From Lepidostoma basale (taxonomy: Eukaryota; Arthropoda; Insecta; Trichoptera; Lepidostomatidae): 64,000 nucleotides of DNA. Each line of letters opens with the position of its first letter. Within the stretch, counting starts at the first letter, position 1. A program made the position numbers and the translations under genes. This document shows, one piece after another, positions 1-9,275 of this stretch. Below the pieces are notes generated by a model. It had not been told where the DNA came from. It searched no databases and was given only the letters and a program-made list of their open reading frames with translations. Where the stretch lies: assembly GCA_022606425.2 (NCBI GenBank), contig JAHDVF020001348.1, positions 1,183,001 through 1,247,000 on the forward strand, in the 5' to 3' direction.

Positions 1-159
1 AACCGTCGATTCATAGACCTAAACAACCAAGACGTGCTAGCTTATTCCAGAAATAAATTACCAGGATGAAAACATATGTATCAGCGCTAAGGATTATGAT
101 ATGGGCAGATTGGATTTTTACATAAAACATCCTTGAATCGGCTTCTTAATGGTTCAAAT

Positions 160-655
160 TTATGTTTGTCGTTTGGATTTTGTGCAAAAAGCTCTAAGGC
201 ATTTAGGAAATCCATACCTTAATGTCTAACAGTTAGAATTAGAAACCATTTGCGCCTATCTTTTCTCAAAAAATTAACTGCTGATGAACTTCGGTATAAA
301 TTAATTTTTCAAAATATCGGCTTGGGCTCAAATTTATTAAAATTTATTTGCACATCAGATGCTCTACATTTACATTTGTTTAGAACTTCAGCACAAAAAC
401 ATGTATGGATAAATGCTAACCACACCCCTACTCCAACCTATTGATTACATTAGGCTATGAAAAAAATGTAAATTGTACCCACGACAACAAACGAAGCGAC
501 CATTGGCAGAGTTGTTGATTCAGCCCTGTAAATGTACACCAAATTGCCTAACAAAAACTTGCTCTTGCATAAAATTACAACTAAATTGTATCGGTTGTGC
601 AAATGTATTGATAATGGCTGCCAAAATAAAAAAATTATTGATTATTTGTTTTTTT
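160..655 (+). pseudogene. decayed CXC-type Cys-rich protein fragment
   Basis: Two stretches in different frames join into one degenerate protein. The first (about 250-444) contains DALHLHLFRTSAQKHVW and the second (about 473-655) contains PCKCTPNCLTKTCSC followed by CIGC. The order, an LH-FR-H/Q-W motif followed by a C-x-C-x3-C-x4-C-x-C cluster, matches uncharacterised, often transposon-linked insect proteins that end in a tesmin/TSO1-like CXC metal-binding segment. A frameshift and a stop near 442-472 break it, so it is not a working gene. The family match is from memory of the motif pattern and is only moderately sure. Confidence 0.45.
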
Positions 656-660
656 TGATG

Positions 661-1161
661 ACATGTTAAAATTAGCTTTTTCGGATAAAATATTTTTTTT
701 ATGAATATATCTTGTATTTTTTTTTTTACCTATTTCAGTTGACTAACTATAAGTATCTTTTATCATAAGAAATAATTGGATGTTGTCACCAAAATAATCA
801 TTAAAATAGTTCCAAAGCATTTTTTCAGTCCATTTACTTGTTATCTTAGGGGATGCAAAAAAAGAAAAAAAAATGGACCAACAAACCTCCTGGCAACATT
901 CAGAATCATAATCTGCAAGCTTTTCTGAGTTCAAAACTATGAATAGAATGCGGTCCTCATATTTTGCATACTCAACTCCCTTTGGCGCCTGCACTATCTA
1001 GTGTCTGGCTCGATTCCGATCTCACGCCCACATCTGGTGACCAGATGTTTAATCCTTTCCCAGCGCTTTTAATTGTAGCATGTGGTGTCTCGCCGGATTT
1101 TTTTCTCACGAATCCAATTTTGCACATGTGCATCGAGATTATAAATGCAGTTTATTAATAG
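661..1161. other. no recognised feature
   Basis: AT-rich sequence with homopolymer runs. The minus-strand reading frame near 743-994 shows no motif I know and is probably chance. Confidence 0.4.
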
Positions 1162-1216
1162 CATCTCTCAAACAAAACACCGCCCTGAATTGGTCTACCG
1201 GTTGGGTTCTGTCGGT
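1162..1216 (+). repeat. 55-bp direct repeat, copy 1
   Basis: It begins CATCTCTCAAACAAAACACC and ends GGTTGGGTTCTGTCGGT. The same 55 bases recur at 1541-1595 without a visible mismatch. This copy leads directly into a TTAGG array. Confidence 0.85.
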
Positions 1217-1228
1217 TGAGTTCTGTCG

Positions 1229-1260
1229 GTTGGTTAGGTTAGGTTAGGTTAGGTTAGGTT
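1229..1260 (+). repeat. interstitial TTAGG array
   Basis: About six TTAGG units run on the plus strand and stop abruptly at TTCCCGTG. TTAGG is the common arthropod telomere repeat. This short array lies far from any chromosome end visible here, so it is interstitial. Confidence 0.85.
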
Positions 1261-1540
1261 CCCGTGTGAGTTCTTCCTTATTTGTTATAATTTTAACGGA
1301 CGAATGTTCCGATTGTCCATCTTTTGTTATTAATCAATATATGTTTAAACAAATGACGTGTTTTATTAACAATTTCGAACAACTTACAAAAATACAAAAA
1401 AGGAAAAAAAAAAAAAAACAATTTTTTATATTTTTTGATTAAGCCCGTAAAAAATTTCCCTTTAAATAACTTACCTTTTTTACAAACGTACCCCTTATAC
1501 AGAACTCAAACATCCTATGACGTCAAACATAGCGTGACGT

Positions 1541-1595
1541 CATCTCTCAAACAAAACACCGCCCTGAATTGGTCTACCGGTTGGGTTCTGTCGGT
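1541..1595 (+). repeat. 55-bp direct repeat, copy 2
   Basis: Same 55 bases as 1162-1216. It is followed by a GC-rich stretch and a CCTAA array at 1661, so both copies lie close to telomere-type repeats. Confidence 0.85.
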
Positions 1596-1660
1596 GTGGC
1601 CCCCCGCGCAGGTTGGGGGCGTCGAAGATCCGTTTCGTAGTAGTAGTAGATTCGTTCTGA

Positions 1661-1677
1661 CTTAACCTAACCTAACC
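1661..1677 (-). repeat. CCTAA array at the 3' end of the R1-type element
   Basis: A short CCTAA array abuts the poly-T run (1678-1691) that is the poly-A tail of the R1-clade element on the minus strand. Together with the array at 5443-5466 it brackets the element, showing insertion into a TTAGG array. Confidence 0.8.
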
Positions 1678-1856
1678 TTTTTTTTTTTTTTGAGGAGGGG
1701 AAATCTTCAGAAAGATAGCCACTGGTTTGCTTTTCCAGTGGTAGTGTGGGATTTTTACCCACTAAAAGCCCTCCTCAGGGTCTGCCCCGCCGGGTTGGCC
1801 GTTAGGCACTTAGCTCAGCGATTGGGGCAGACCTGTGTAACCTTCTTTTTAAGGTT

Positions 1857-4826
1857 TTATCCCGCGTTGATGATTGCCGCTCTCTGCCGAATCCTCTCCT
1901 CCTCCTCCTTCTTGGAGAGTACGCTTCTGGCGAATTCCGACCACGCCGCCCAGCATTCCTTGGATCTAAGCATGGTTGAGAGCATGTTCTCGGGGCAGAC
2001 ATCTGCCACGCCGAGAACTAGTACCAGCCGGTCCCTCTCGCGGCACGCGGCAGATGTCTCTTTTCCTATCTTCCTCAGGTATGCCGCGAAACACCCATGC
2101 CCGGTCAACAATTGCGTCAGGTGGAAACTCAGCCCCCCGTGGGTCCTTTGCACCCACGGTTTCAGGTTTCTGATGAGCCGATGTGTCCACCTGCCCTTCC
2201 CTGAGCCGTCCCACCTGCTCTGCCATGCAGCCAGAGTGGCTTCCTTGGCCAGTTCCGGGGCAACGCCGCCGTGGGTAGCTCTTCTCTCCAGAGCCAGCAG
2301 GTCAATCGGTGGAATCGCGGAGACTGCTAGGACAACATCCTCGGAGACTGTGCTGTAGGCTGCAGCCACGCGCAGCGCGCTTCTGCGTTGCACCCTCGCC
2401 AGGTTGAGCCTGGCCTTCTCCATGCTCATGGCCTCCGCCCACACTGGCGCGCCGTAGAGCAGAATGGAGTGGACCACCTCGTTGTATAGCTTCCTGCGAG
2501 AGGTCTTCGGTCCTCCCACATTCGGCATCAGCCTGGCGAGATCTTCCGCCACGCGAGCCGCCTTGGCTGCCGCGGCCTCCGTGTGTTGCATGAATCGCAG
2601 TTTGTCGTCGATCACCATGCCGAGGTATGTGATCGACCTGGAGAACTGTACCACGTGATTCCCCACGCTGATGATAGGAGCAGGCAGTCCTCTTCTCCTC
2701 GTGAAGAAAACGGCCTCCGTCTTCTGTGCTGCCAGCTCCAATCCAGCCTCGCCGAGCCACCGGTTGATCAGACGCAGCGCCTCCTCGCAGTTAATTCGCA
2801 GCAGTTGCGACGACTTTGCGACGACAATTAGTGCCAAGTCGTCGGCGAATGCCACTGTTGTGGCCCCTTCTGGCAGCTTCAGACGAAGTACTCCGTCGTA
2901 CATGATGTTCCAGAGCGAGAGGCCGAGAACCGACCCCTGGGGGACGCCCGCGGTGACAGATCTACTGAGGGGCTCGCCATCTCCGGTGTACATCAGCACC
3001 CCCTCGCTTAAGTAGCTCGCCACCAGCCTGCAGATGTACGACGGCGCCCCGATCCCTGTCAGCGCCTCGAGGATTCGCCCCCAGTTGGCCGTGTTGAAGG
3101 CGTTTTTGATATCAAGAGCGACAAGCACGGCATGCCTGCTCGCCTTGACGCTCCCTCGCCACGCCTCTCGCACTGTTTCGACAATTTTCTGTGTTGCTTG
3201 TATCGTCGACCGCCCGGGTCGAAAGCCGTACTGGTGTGGTGACAGGCCGCTCTCGAGGTGGGGGGTGAGTCTCTGGAGCATGAGTGTCTCCAGAAGTTTT
3301 CCCATCCCATCGAGCATACATAGCGGCCTGTACGACGATGGTCCAGGTGGCCCCCTCTTGCCCTTGGGGATGAGGACTAGTCTCTGCCGCTTCCATGGAG
3401 CGGCAAACGTTCCAGCCTCAAGGCACCTGTTGAAGACCGCGAGAAGGAGCTGCGGGTCATCTCTGGCGACCATCTTGATCGCCGTGTTGGGGATGCAGTC
3501 CGGTCCCGGCGCCTTGCCGGGCTTTAATCGCCCAGCTGCTGCCGCAAGCTCTCTCTCGGTGAACGGCTCCACGACGACCGGCGCCGCTTCCGTCTCCGGT
3601 GGATCAACCGAGGGCCGCAGTCGCGGTGACTGCTGAGGAAACAGCTCCGCGACAACCAGTTCCACGTTGGCCGGGTTATTGAGGAAAATGTCCTCCTCTA
3701 CCGACCTCAGCTTCTTGCGGACCGCTCGGTAGGGCATTCCCCATGGGTCCGCTCCTATAGTCGAACACAGTTCCTCCCAGCACCTGGCTTTGCTCTTCTT
3801 TATGGCTCTGCTGAGCGCGTTTCTTGCCTCTTGATATGCGCCGCGGCGCTCAGCACACTGGGGGCGTCTCTGTGTCCTCCTATAGGCAGCCACGCTGGCC
3901 CTCCTTAGGGCCTCGATCTCCTCGCTCCACCAGTACACCTGGCGGCGGGCTGAGGGTCCTCTTCTCCGAGGCATTGAGGCATCGCACGCAAACCGTAGGA
4001 GATCGTTCAGGGCCTCCGCCACCTCCTCGACTCCCCGCCCGGCGTCGCTGACAGCACTCAACACCTCGTCTCGTTTCATTGCAGCAGCCTCCAAGAGCGC
4101 TAGTGCATCCACTTTCCGCACAGCCCATCCCCGAGAGATGGCGTGCCGGTTTCCGGGTTCAGAGTGCGGCTGGACAGTAAATTCGATGTATAGGTGGTCG
4201 CTGTGGGAGTACGCCTCGATGACTTGCCATCTCTTCGCCCTCGCGAGCAGCGACTCACCCACGAAGGTTACGTCGATCGACGACTCGGCGCCCCTGCGCC
4301 GGAAGGTCGCCGAGCCGTCGTTCATCGAGTGGAGCCTCATCTCCGACATTAAGTTTGCAACCATGGCGCCTCTTCTATCTGTGGAGCTCGGACTCCACTC
4401 CGGCGCCTTGGCGTTGAAATCCCCGGCTACAACGACCGGCAGTCTGGCCTCGAGGACACTATCTCTGAGTCCCGCAAGATCCCTCGCAAAGTCTGACAAG
4501 GGGGCGTTTGGCGAAAAGTAGCAGGAGTAAATTCTGACACCCCGGACCTCCACCCAAGTCCAACATCCGCTGCCGTTGTCGTCCGCTCCCGTGATGCGTA
4601 GGTGGTGGGATGACGCATAGATGGCCGCGCTGGCCTGGGAGTTCGCATACCAGCGACAGGGGCTTGTCCCTCGGTACTGCTCCGAGACAACAACCAGATC
4701 AGCCCCGCGCTCAACCGCCACCCTCAGCATGAGATCTTGCGCGACTCTGCAGCCGTTTAAATTTATCTGGAGAATTTTTAGCATTTTTTTTGTGTCTCCC
4801 TCTCTTGGTGCCTGAACACTGGGCAA
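1857..4826 (-). CDS. R1-clade ORF2: endonuclease-reverse transcriptase
   Basis: A 989-codon intact frame encodes the replication enzyme of the element: an APE-type endonuclease nicks the target and the reverse transcriptase copies the RNA from the nick. The N-terminus reads LKILQINLNGCRVAQDL and later VVVAGDFNAKAPEWS and SHSDHLYIEF, which are endonuclease motifs. The RT part shows ASSYRPLCMLDG-like text, YGFRPGRSTIQA, VPQGSVLGLSLWNIMYDG and the catalytic FADD box (FADDLALIV). The more likely start is the second methionine (codon 15, bases 4784-4782), whose ATG overlaps the ORF1 stop as ATGCTAA; this suggests coupled translation. No stop or frameshift is visible. It is unusually GC-rich for the window, consistent with a recent arrival. 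Whether it is active is unknown, since ORF1 is lost. Confidence 0.9.
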   Translation of the reverse strand: MPSVQAPREGDTKKMLKILQINLNGCRVAQDLMLRVAVERGADLVVVSEQYRGTSPCRWYANSQASAAIYASSHHLRITGADDNGSGCWTWVEVRGVRIYSCYFSPNAPLSDFARDLAGLRDSVLEARLPVVVAGDFNAKAPEWSPSSTDRRGAMVANLMSEMRLHSMNDGSATFRRRGAESSIDVTFVGESLLARAKRWQVIEAYSHSDHLYIEFTVQPHSEPGNRHAISRGWAVRKVDALALLEAAAMKRDEVLSAVSDAGRGVEEVAEALNDLLRFACDASMPRRRGPSARRQVYWWSEEIEALRRASVAAYRRTQRRPQCAERRGAYQEARNALSRAIKKSKARCWEELCSTIGADPWGMPYRAVRKKLRSVEEDIFLNNPANVELVVAELFPQQSPRLRPSVDPPETEAAPVVVEPFTERELAAAAGRLKPGKAPGPDCIPNTAIKMVARDDPQLLLAVFNRCLEAGTFAAPWKRQRLVLIPKGKRGPPGPSSYRPLCMLDGMGKLLETLMLQRLTPHLESGLSPHQYGFRPGRSTIQATQKIVETVREAWRGSVKASRHAVLVALDIKNAFNTANWGRILEALTGIGAPSYICRLVASYLSEGVLMYTGDGEPLSRSVTAGVPQGSVLGLSLWNIMYDGVLRLKLPEGATTVAFADDLALIVVAKSSQLLRINCEEALRLINRWLGEAGLELAAQKTEAVFFTRRRGLPAPIISVGNHVVQFSRSITYLGMVIDDKLRFMQHTEAAAAKAARVAEDLARLMPNVGGPKTSRRKLYNEVVHSILLYGAPVWAEAMSMEKARLNLARVQRRSALRVAAAYSTVSEDVVLAVSAIPPIDLLALERRATHGGVAPELAKEATLAAWQSRWDGSGKGRWTHRLIRNLKPWVQRTHGGLSFHLTQLLTGHGCFAAYLRKIGKETSAACRERDRLVLVLGVADVCPENMLSTMLRSKECWAAWSEFARSVLSKKEEEERIRQRAAIINAG

Positions 4827-5002
4827 GCTCTAGTTCCCGCTTGGTGCGCGATGTCGCCTCTTTCCGTGCCCTCGCAGGTAACGCACTTGGGTGTATTGTC
4901 GCAGGCCCGCGCTATGTGGCCTCCTTGGCCACATCGCCGGCATACGCCGCTCCTGTCCGTGCCCTTGCAGTCGCCAGCTCGGTGCCCCTGTGCAATCGTC
5001 CC
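4778..5002 (-). pseudogene. R1-clade ORF1 C-terminal remnant, zinc knuckles
   Basis: This minus-strand frame ends in TAA at 4780-4778 and reads GHRAGDC, then CRRCGQGGHIARAC (C-x2-C-x4-H-x4-C), then CVTCEGTERGDIAHQAGTRAC. That is the knuckle series at the end of the Gag-like ORF1 of R1-clade elements, which binds the RNA. An in-frame TGA at 5005-5003 cuts it from the leader. The expected several hundred upstream codons are absent and an A-run lies in their place, so ORF1 has suffered a large internal deletion. Confidence 0.75.
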
Positions 5003-5442
5003 TCAAGCTGAGAGAAAACATCTTCAGCACCCCTGTGAGCGCCCTCGCGCGTATGGGTTGACGACGTTTGTTTCTCCGGAACCACTTCCGATTCCAATCT
5101 TCCTCTGGTTATTAATTTTTTTTTTTTTTTTTTTTCCATGATTGATCCCACGATTAGCTAGGGAATAAAAAGTCCGTCCGACCAGAGCCCCGCATGGCCG
5201 GATAAGCCTATATACATTGGGGATTGGCTGGTCCCCCAATGGGATCGTTTTCGGCTGCTTATTTTACGTCTAGCAACCATTCATCCCTCGGCACGATGCC
5301 TCACGCGTTAGCTTAAAGACGTGTATGGTTTTGGTCCTCCTCGGGTGCTTCTAATGTCCCCGATACCGCGCACAAGGGCGAGGCATTCCCCAATCCGCCA
5401 CCCGGGGAGGCGCCCGATGGGGGTCCAGTAACCCCGCACGGG

Positions 5443-5466
5443 AACCTAACCTAACCTAACCTAACC
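5443..5466 (-). repeat. CCTAA array at the 5' end of the R1-type element
   Basis: About five CCTAA units border the element's 5' end without gap. It is the second half of the split target array. Confidence 0.85.
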
Positions 5467-5811
5467 GTATATCATAGATAGCTAATATCATTCCGTATCC
5501 TAACCATGTAATCATTGTCATAAACTTTCTTAACGAGTTCATAGAAACACTTTCCAATATATCTGGACCCACCCAAATAATTATTTGTTAAAAATGTATA
5601 AAGTCACATCAATTTGAATTAATAACCTTATTCTGCTCCATTTACTAGTGTATATAAACTGCAATGAGTTGAAGTTTCGTCACATTTGATAATGCCTTAG
5701 AAGGGGGAAACATCTCATTCCCATAAAATACGAGTATAATAAAACTTCTAGAAAACTGACGTCTTCATTCGTATTAATTTTAATAATGTCAAATATTAAT
5801 CGATGTTCAAT
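5467..5811. other. no recognised feature
   Basis: AT-rich sequence without a coding or repeat signal that I recognise. Confidence 0.4.
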
Positions 5812-6215
5812 AAATTGTTTGTGAATTAAAAATTTGTATTTTTGTGAATGTATACTTATACTTTTGTATACGAAATCCTGGATTTTCACCAAAGGGTGGT
5901 TAATTCAAATTTAATTGTATATAAAACTGTATATGGATTATATAGGTTAATCTTGAAAAGATTCACAAGTGTAATCAAATCTACATAGATGGCCAATTAA
6001 AACTGACACGTGAAGATAGATATGGATTTGAAGTATATATACAGCTTCCAAAATTTGTCATGCATGATCATAATAACAAAAAGGTGGAATGGGGAATGTT
6101 GTAATTACATAAAGCGTGCGCTTAACCCAACCAATGACAGGTCATAAGTCCTGTAAACACCTTGATCATCCATATTCAGTTTCCAGTTTGCGTCTTCGTC
6201 TCTATTGAGATACAA
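5812..6215 (+). mobile_element. MITE family E, partial copy with flanking unit
   Basis: The segment from about 5930 to 6214 is the reverse complement of 51713-52020 and ends in CTCTATTGAGATACAATT, the family's terminus. The part before 5905, with TTCACCAAAGGGTGGTTAA, matches a unit that also follows the copy at 52115. No coding capacity is seen. Confidence 0.65.
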
Positions 6216-6799
6216 TTAAATTTAAAATTTTGTGTTTATTTTATTTTTAAACTAACCTAACCACATTAAAGTGCACTTCAACTGCATGTCGAACCCTTAT
6301 TGAATTCATTTGCAACCACGACCAGCCGCTGCAACCAAGACCATGGTGGTTGTCCAGTCTCAAGATGGATATTACCGAAACAGTTGAAATTGGATATTTT
6401 ATATTATCCGAAGGAAAACAGTATCCGTTTTTAATTTTTCGCTGTCAAATGAGTAATCGCTTTTATAAAGAGGATGAAAGTATAGGATGCTGAGTCGGTG
6501 TGCTCCTATGTGAGTCAATGATTGATTGATCGGTCTGTTATATCCTCCTTTGGGTTTGGAGAATATAAGTGAGAGTTATTCTGATTTTGAAAATTTGGTT
6601 TGGTTCATGTGGTGCGGTTCTCCTGTAAATTTGGCGATATTTCGTGTATAAGTGAATTGTTTTGGTCAATTTAACTGTTGCCGCACTTTATAATAGATAA
6701 TTGTGACACGTAATACATTTGTGCTGTTTTGCTATTAAAATTATATTAGTTTTATCGTTTTTATAAAGAATTTTGACAGGTGTAAAAAAAATTTTTTCA
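6216..6799. other. no recognised gene
   Basis: A short CTAACCTAACC stretch lies near 6251; the rest is AT-rich sequence that I cannot assign. Confidence 0.35.
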
Positions 6800-7338
6800 T
6801 TTGTTCCAATGACAATTTGAATAATTTCTTCAATATTATGCCTCTTGTTCTTGCTGGTTAAGTGCCTCATTACAGCTAATTTAAAAAAAACGATGGAAAC
6901 GTGTAACATAAATTAAATAAACACAAAAGTCCGGATCGTCCATGTCAACATGTGCAACATCGAAAAAAACATTATGTGTTATTTTACATTATGTGCTAAA
7001 TTAAAAAAAACGGTGGATTCGTGGAACATAAATTAAATAGACAATATGTGCACCATCTAAAAAGAACATTTTGTGTTAAATTATTATTATTTTGTGATTT
7101 TATTTTATATCATTGTATTTTATATTATTTGTTTTAGATTTATTTTGTGGGTGTTGGACGATCGAAGTGTGCGCGGGAGATGCCTATTGGTGGCGATGAG
7201 GTTCGCAACCCATCACACCGCGTCTCCCGCGGGGCGAAAAGAGAAAGATGGAGTGCCGCATCAGTAAAGTGTGACAGTCCATTCTTTCTGCCTACCCTTT
7301 CGGGGAGACGGCGTGATGGTTAGTTAGTTAGTTAGTTA
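6800..7338 (+). mobile_element. SINE-like element B, longest copy
   Basis: A non-coding element matched over roughly 500 bp by the minus-strand copy at 11797-12304 and over its 3' 400 bp by 58209-58604. It contains GTGGGTGTTGGACGATCGAA and CGCAACCCATCACACCGCG. Its last roughly 55 bp (CATTCTTTCTGCCTACCC, then GGGGAGACGGCGTGATGG and TTAG repeats) are the 3' tail of LINE family C. That points to a non-autonomous element mobilised by family C. Confidence 0.7.
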
Positions 7339-7644
7339 AGTGAGAGTTCTCGTTGTGGAGGTCTGCTTGAGATCTGGGCGAGTCAGGGTAGATGTTGATG
7401 TGATCTGGCAGAATAACACGGCAGCAAGATGGTTGAATTAAACTTTATTGCAAAGTTTACAGTAAGTGAACTTATCAAGTAGGCTTCTAACTAATGATTG
7501 ACCGTGGGCGATTCATTAGGCTAATTTTGTTATCAATATTTTGTGGTGAACTGATTAAGTAATCAAATTTGATAATTAACTAAAAATATGTTTTTGTCAC
7601 GTAGGCAAGTACATCCTGTAATATTATGTATTCATTACTAGGAT

Positions 7645-8035
7645 ATAACAGGTCACCATATTTAGAGTGGTACCAACAATTAGGGTACTGCGTCGATGGC
7701 TCCTTTCAAAATCGTTTGCGACCTCTGCTTTGAGATCTCGATCACGATCTATCGTATCTTTGATAAGTCCTTCCGATATTTTGCTGGATTTCCGAGATTT
7801 GTAGTTTCATTTTTTTAATTTCCTCAATTAAATTGTCGATCGAGTTCGGATTTTGCTCCGGGCGAGTTTGGAGCTGGGCTACTTCACGTGGTAGCGTGAC
7901 TTCCGAAATCTTGTCTGCGAGGGTGGCAAGAATTTCCAGGTCGTCCACTGTGCTGGCTCTCTCCGAAGGGGTAGCCAGAAAGAATGGACCACTACAATGT
8001 TCTTTCCTGGCATACTTCTGTCGCTTGCTCAACTT
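7645..8035 (-). pseudogene. decayed gag fragment of an LTR retrotransposon
   Basis: On the minus strand a frame reads DLEILATLADKISEVTLP, then RSRSQSRGRKRF, a stop, and NCWYHSKYGDLLYPS. An SR-rich stretch followed by CWYH-x-x-(F/Y)G is characteristic of the Gag C-terminus of many insect LTR elements. It is broken by a stop and nothing of pol follows. Confidence 0.4.
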
Positions 8036-8068
8036 GCTTGACTCTTAACGTGGTCAACATTTAAGATT

Positions 8069-8254
8069 TGATAATCAAATATTGAATGTCGGTAACGTGA
8101 GGAGTCGGAGAAATCGACGTGCGTGCATGACAAGATGTATAAATGTAGAGGAAGCGAGAGAAGTATGTCAGGACAGAACAGTGTTGCACTCCATTCTTTC
8201 TGCCTACCCCTCCGGATGGTGGACAACGTGATGGTTAGTTAGTTAGTTAGTTAT
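8069..8254 (+). mobile_element. LINE family C, 3' fragment
   Basis: Carries GTGAGGAGTCGGAGAAATCG and the coding end RRACMTRCINVEEAREVCQD, then the family tail and TTAG repeats. An extra GGTGGACAA lies in the tail. Confidence 0.8.
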
Positions 8255-8288
8255 CTTTTGTTAATTATGTGGTGCTTGAGTTCCATTT

Positions 8289-8517
8289 CCATTTTTTTAG
8301 AAATAGAGGAAGACCGAGGAAAACGTGGCAAGATCAAATAAATCAAATATTGTATGCTGGTCACGTGAGGAGTCGGAGAAATCGACGTGCGTGCGTGACA
8401 CGATGTATGAATGTTGAGGAAACGAGAAAAGTATGTCAGAAAAAAAGTGTGTTAGTCTATTATTTCTGCCTACCCCTTCGGGGAGACGACGTGATCGTTA
8501 ATTAATTAGTTAGTCAC
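8289..8517 (+). mobile_element. LINE family C, 3' fragment
   Basis: Begins in the segment encoding NRGRPRKTWQDQINQIL and ends in the family tail with degenerate TTAG repeats (GTTAATTAATTAGTTAG). 5' truncated, as usual for non-LTR insertion. Confidence 0.8.
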
Positions 8518-8787
8518 TTTAGAAATTATAGCGCGATTTGAAAATCATCTTAGGTAAGATAAAACAGCTCTTACAGCGTGTAAATACTAAAGCAAATATA
8601 AAATATGGGATTTTACATCGATTCAGGCAACAATAAAAAGTCATTACCTACCACGAGTTCTGATTGGTTCTCGTTAGTTTGTTGTGATTATGTAGTTTGA
8701 ATTTGGAAAAACGAACGTGGATAGGCACTCAGTTCCTCGCCGGTTTTTGCCGCAGTGCGCAGCGCTTAGTGCGTGAGCGATAGGATA

Positions 8788-8934
8788 ATGTGCCTGAAAC
8801 CCAAAAAAGTGACCAAAGTGTGCTTGTTTGATGGTGGAGAAGTGAAAATATACGATAGACCACTACTTAATAAGTTCGAGTGCCGAAATTCCCGCCATCT
8901 GCAGTATGGATCCTTTGGAGAAGATTGGTGTTGA
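8788..8934 (+). CDS. possible upstream ORF overlapping the exon 1 start
   Basis: A 48-codon frame starts at ATG 8788 and ends at TGA 8932-8934. It overlaps the proposed main start (8906) in another frame and stops before the splice donor. Its peptide (MCLKPKKVTKVCLFDGGEV...) resembles nothing I know. If the transcript starts upstream, it could lower initiation at the main ATG. It may equally be chance. Confidence 0.3.
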   Translation: MCLKPKKVTKVCLFDGGEVKIYDRPLLNKFECRNSRHLQYGSFGEDWC

Positions 8935-9021
8935 AGCTTCAAATAGTGATTCTGACATTCGCATGAAAATGGCTTTTGCTGCCAAGACACTTGTCGCCAA
9001 GATTAGTGCTTCACAAGAACG
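8906..9021 (+). CDS. host gene, first coding exon (38 codons plus 2 nt)
   Basis: The frame starts MDPLEKIGVEASNSDSD and runs open to AAGAACG|GTATGC, a usable splice donor. The exon ends two bases into a codon. The long exon at 60540 begins with the single base needed, giving CGC (Arg) and then SLREAGLAVSPVK. Codon reading is even, the peptide looks like a natural soluble helical N-terminus, and no repeat family in the window covers it. The preceding 150 bases contain GC-richer sequence that could be 5' UTR. The link to the far exon is an inference from phase, splice signals and protein-like character; a transcript would settle it. I do not recognise the protein. Confidence 0.55.
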
Positions 9022-9275
9022 GTATGCTTTATACAAGTATTATTTTATTATATTTATCAAAGAGTCATCCATGTTTTAATGTATCTTTACATATCTGAAC
9101 ATGTATTTAAAATTAACGTCGTTTTTATATTATTATTATATTTCTGGTAATAGACAGCTATTTACATAAACGAATCAAAATCAAATAATGATCTTGGAAG
9201 GTCAATTTCACACTGACACATGTTTAACACAAATGTTTAATAATATTTACATTTACATAATACATAAACACATAC

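Larger units (their letters stand above)
1678..5442 (-). mobile_element. R1-clade non-LTR retrotransposon in TTAGG repeats
   Basis: On the minus strand the element starts at 5442 with CCCGTGCGGGGTTACTGG directly after a GGTTA array and ends in poly-A (1691-1678) directly before another GGTTA array. Content in order: a 5' leader with an internal A-run (about 5135-5116), a remnant of ORF1 with zinc knuckles, an intact ORF2, then a 3' UTR. An R1-type target in telomere repeats is the habit of the TRAS and SART families. Here the sense strand equals the TTAGG strand. At about 3.8 kb it is short for the clade, because most of ORF1 is missing. Confidence 0.85.

Noticed and set aside
743..994. 83-codon minus frame ending near the CXC fragment
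   Set aside because: No recognisable family, Phe-rich run over A/T homopolymers, and no neighbours to support it.
1229..1260. A chromosome end, because of TTAGG repeats
   Set aside because: The arrays are only a few units long, lie in both orientations, and are followed by ordinary sequence and a host gene. They are interstitial.
7320..7338. Short TTAG/CTAA repeats as telomere-like or CRISPR-like arrays
   Set aside because: They occur only as the 3' tails of family C and element B. There are no spacers of constant length.
8766..8990. 74-codon minus frame over exon 1
   Set aside because: It is antisense to the proposed first exon and has no motif. The plus frame fits the splice donor and the distant exon.
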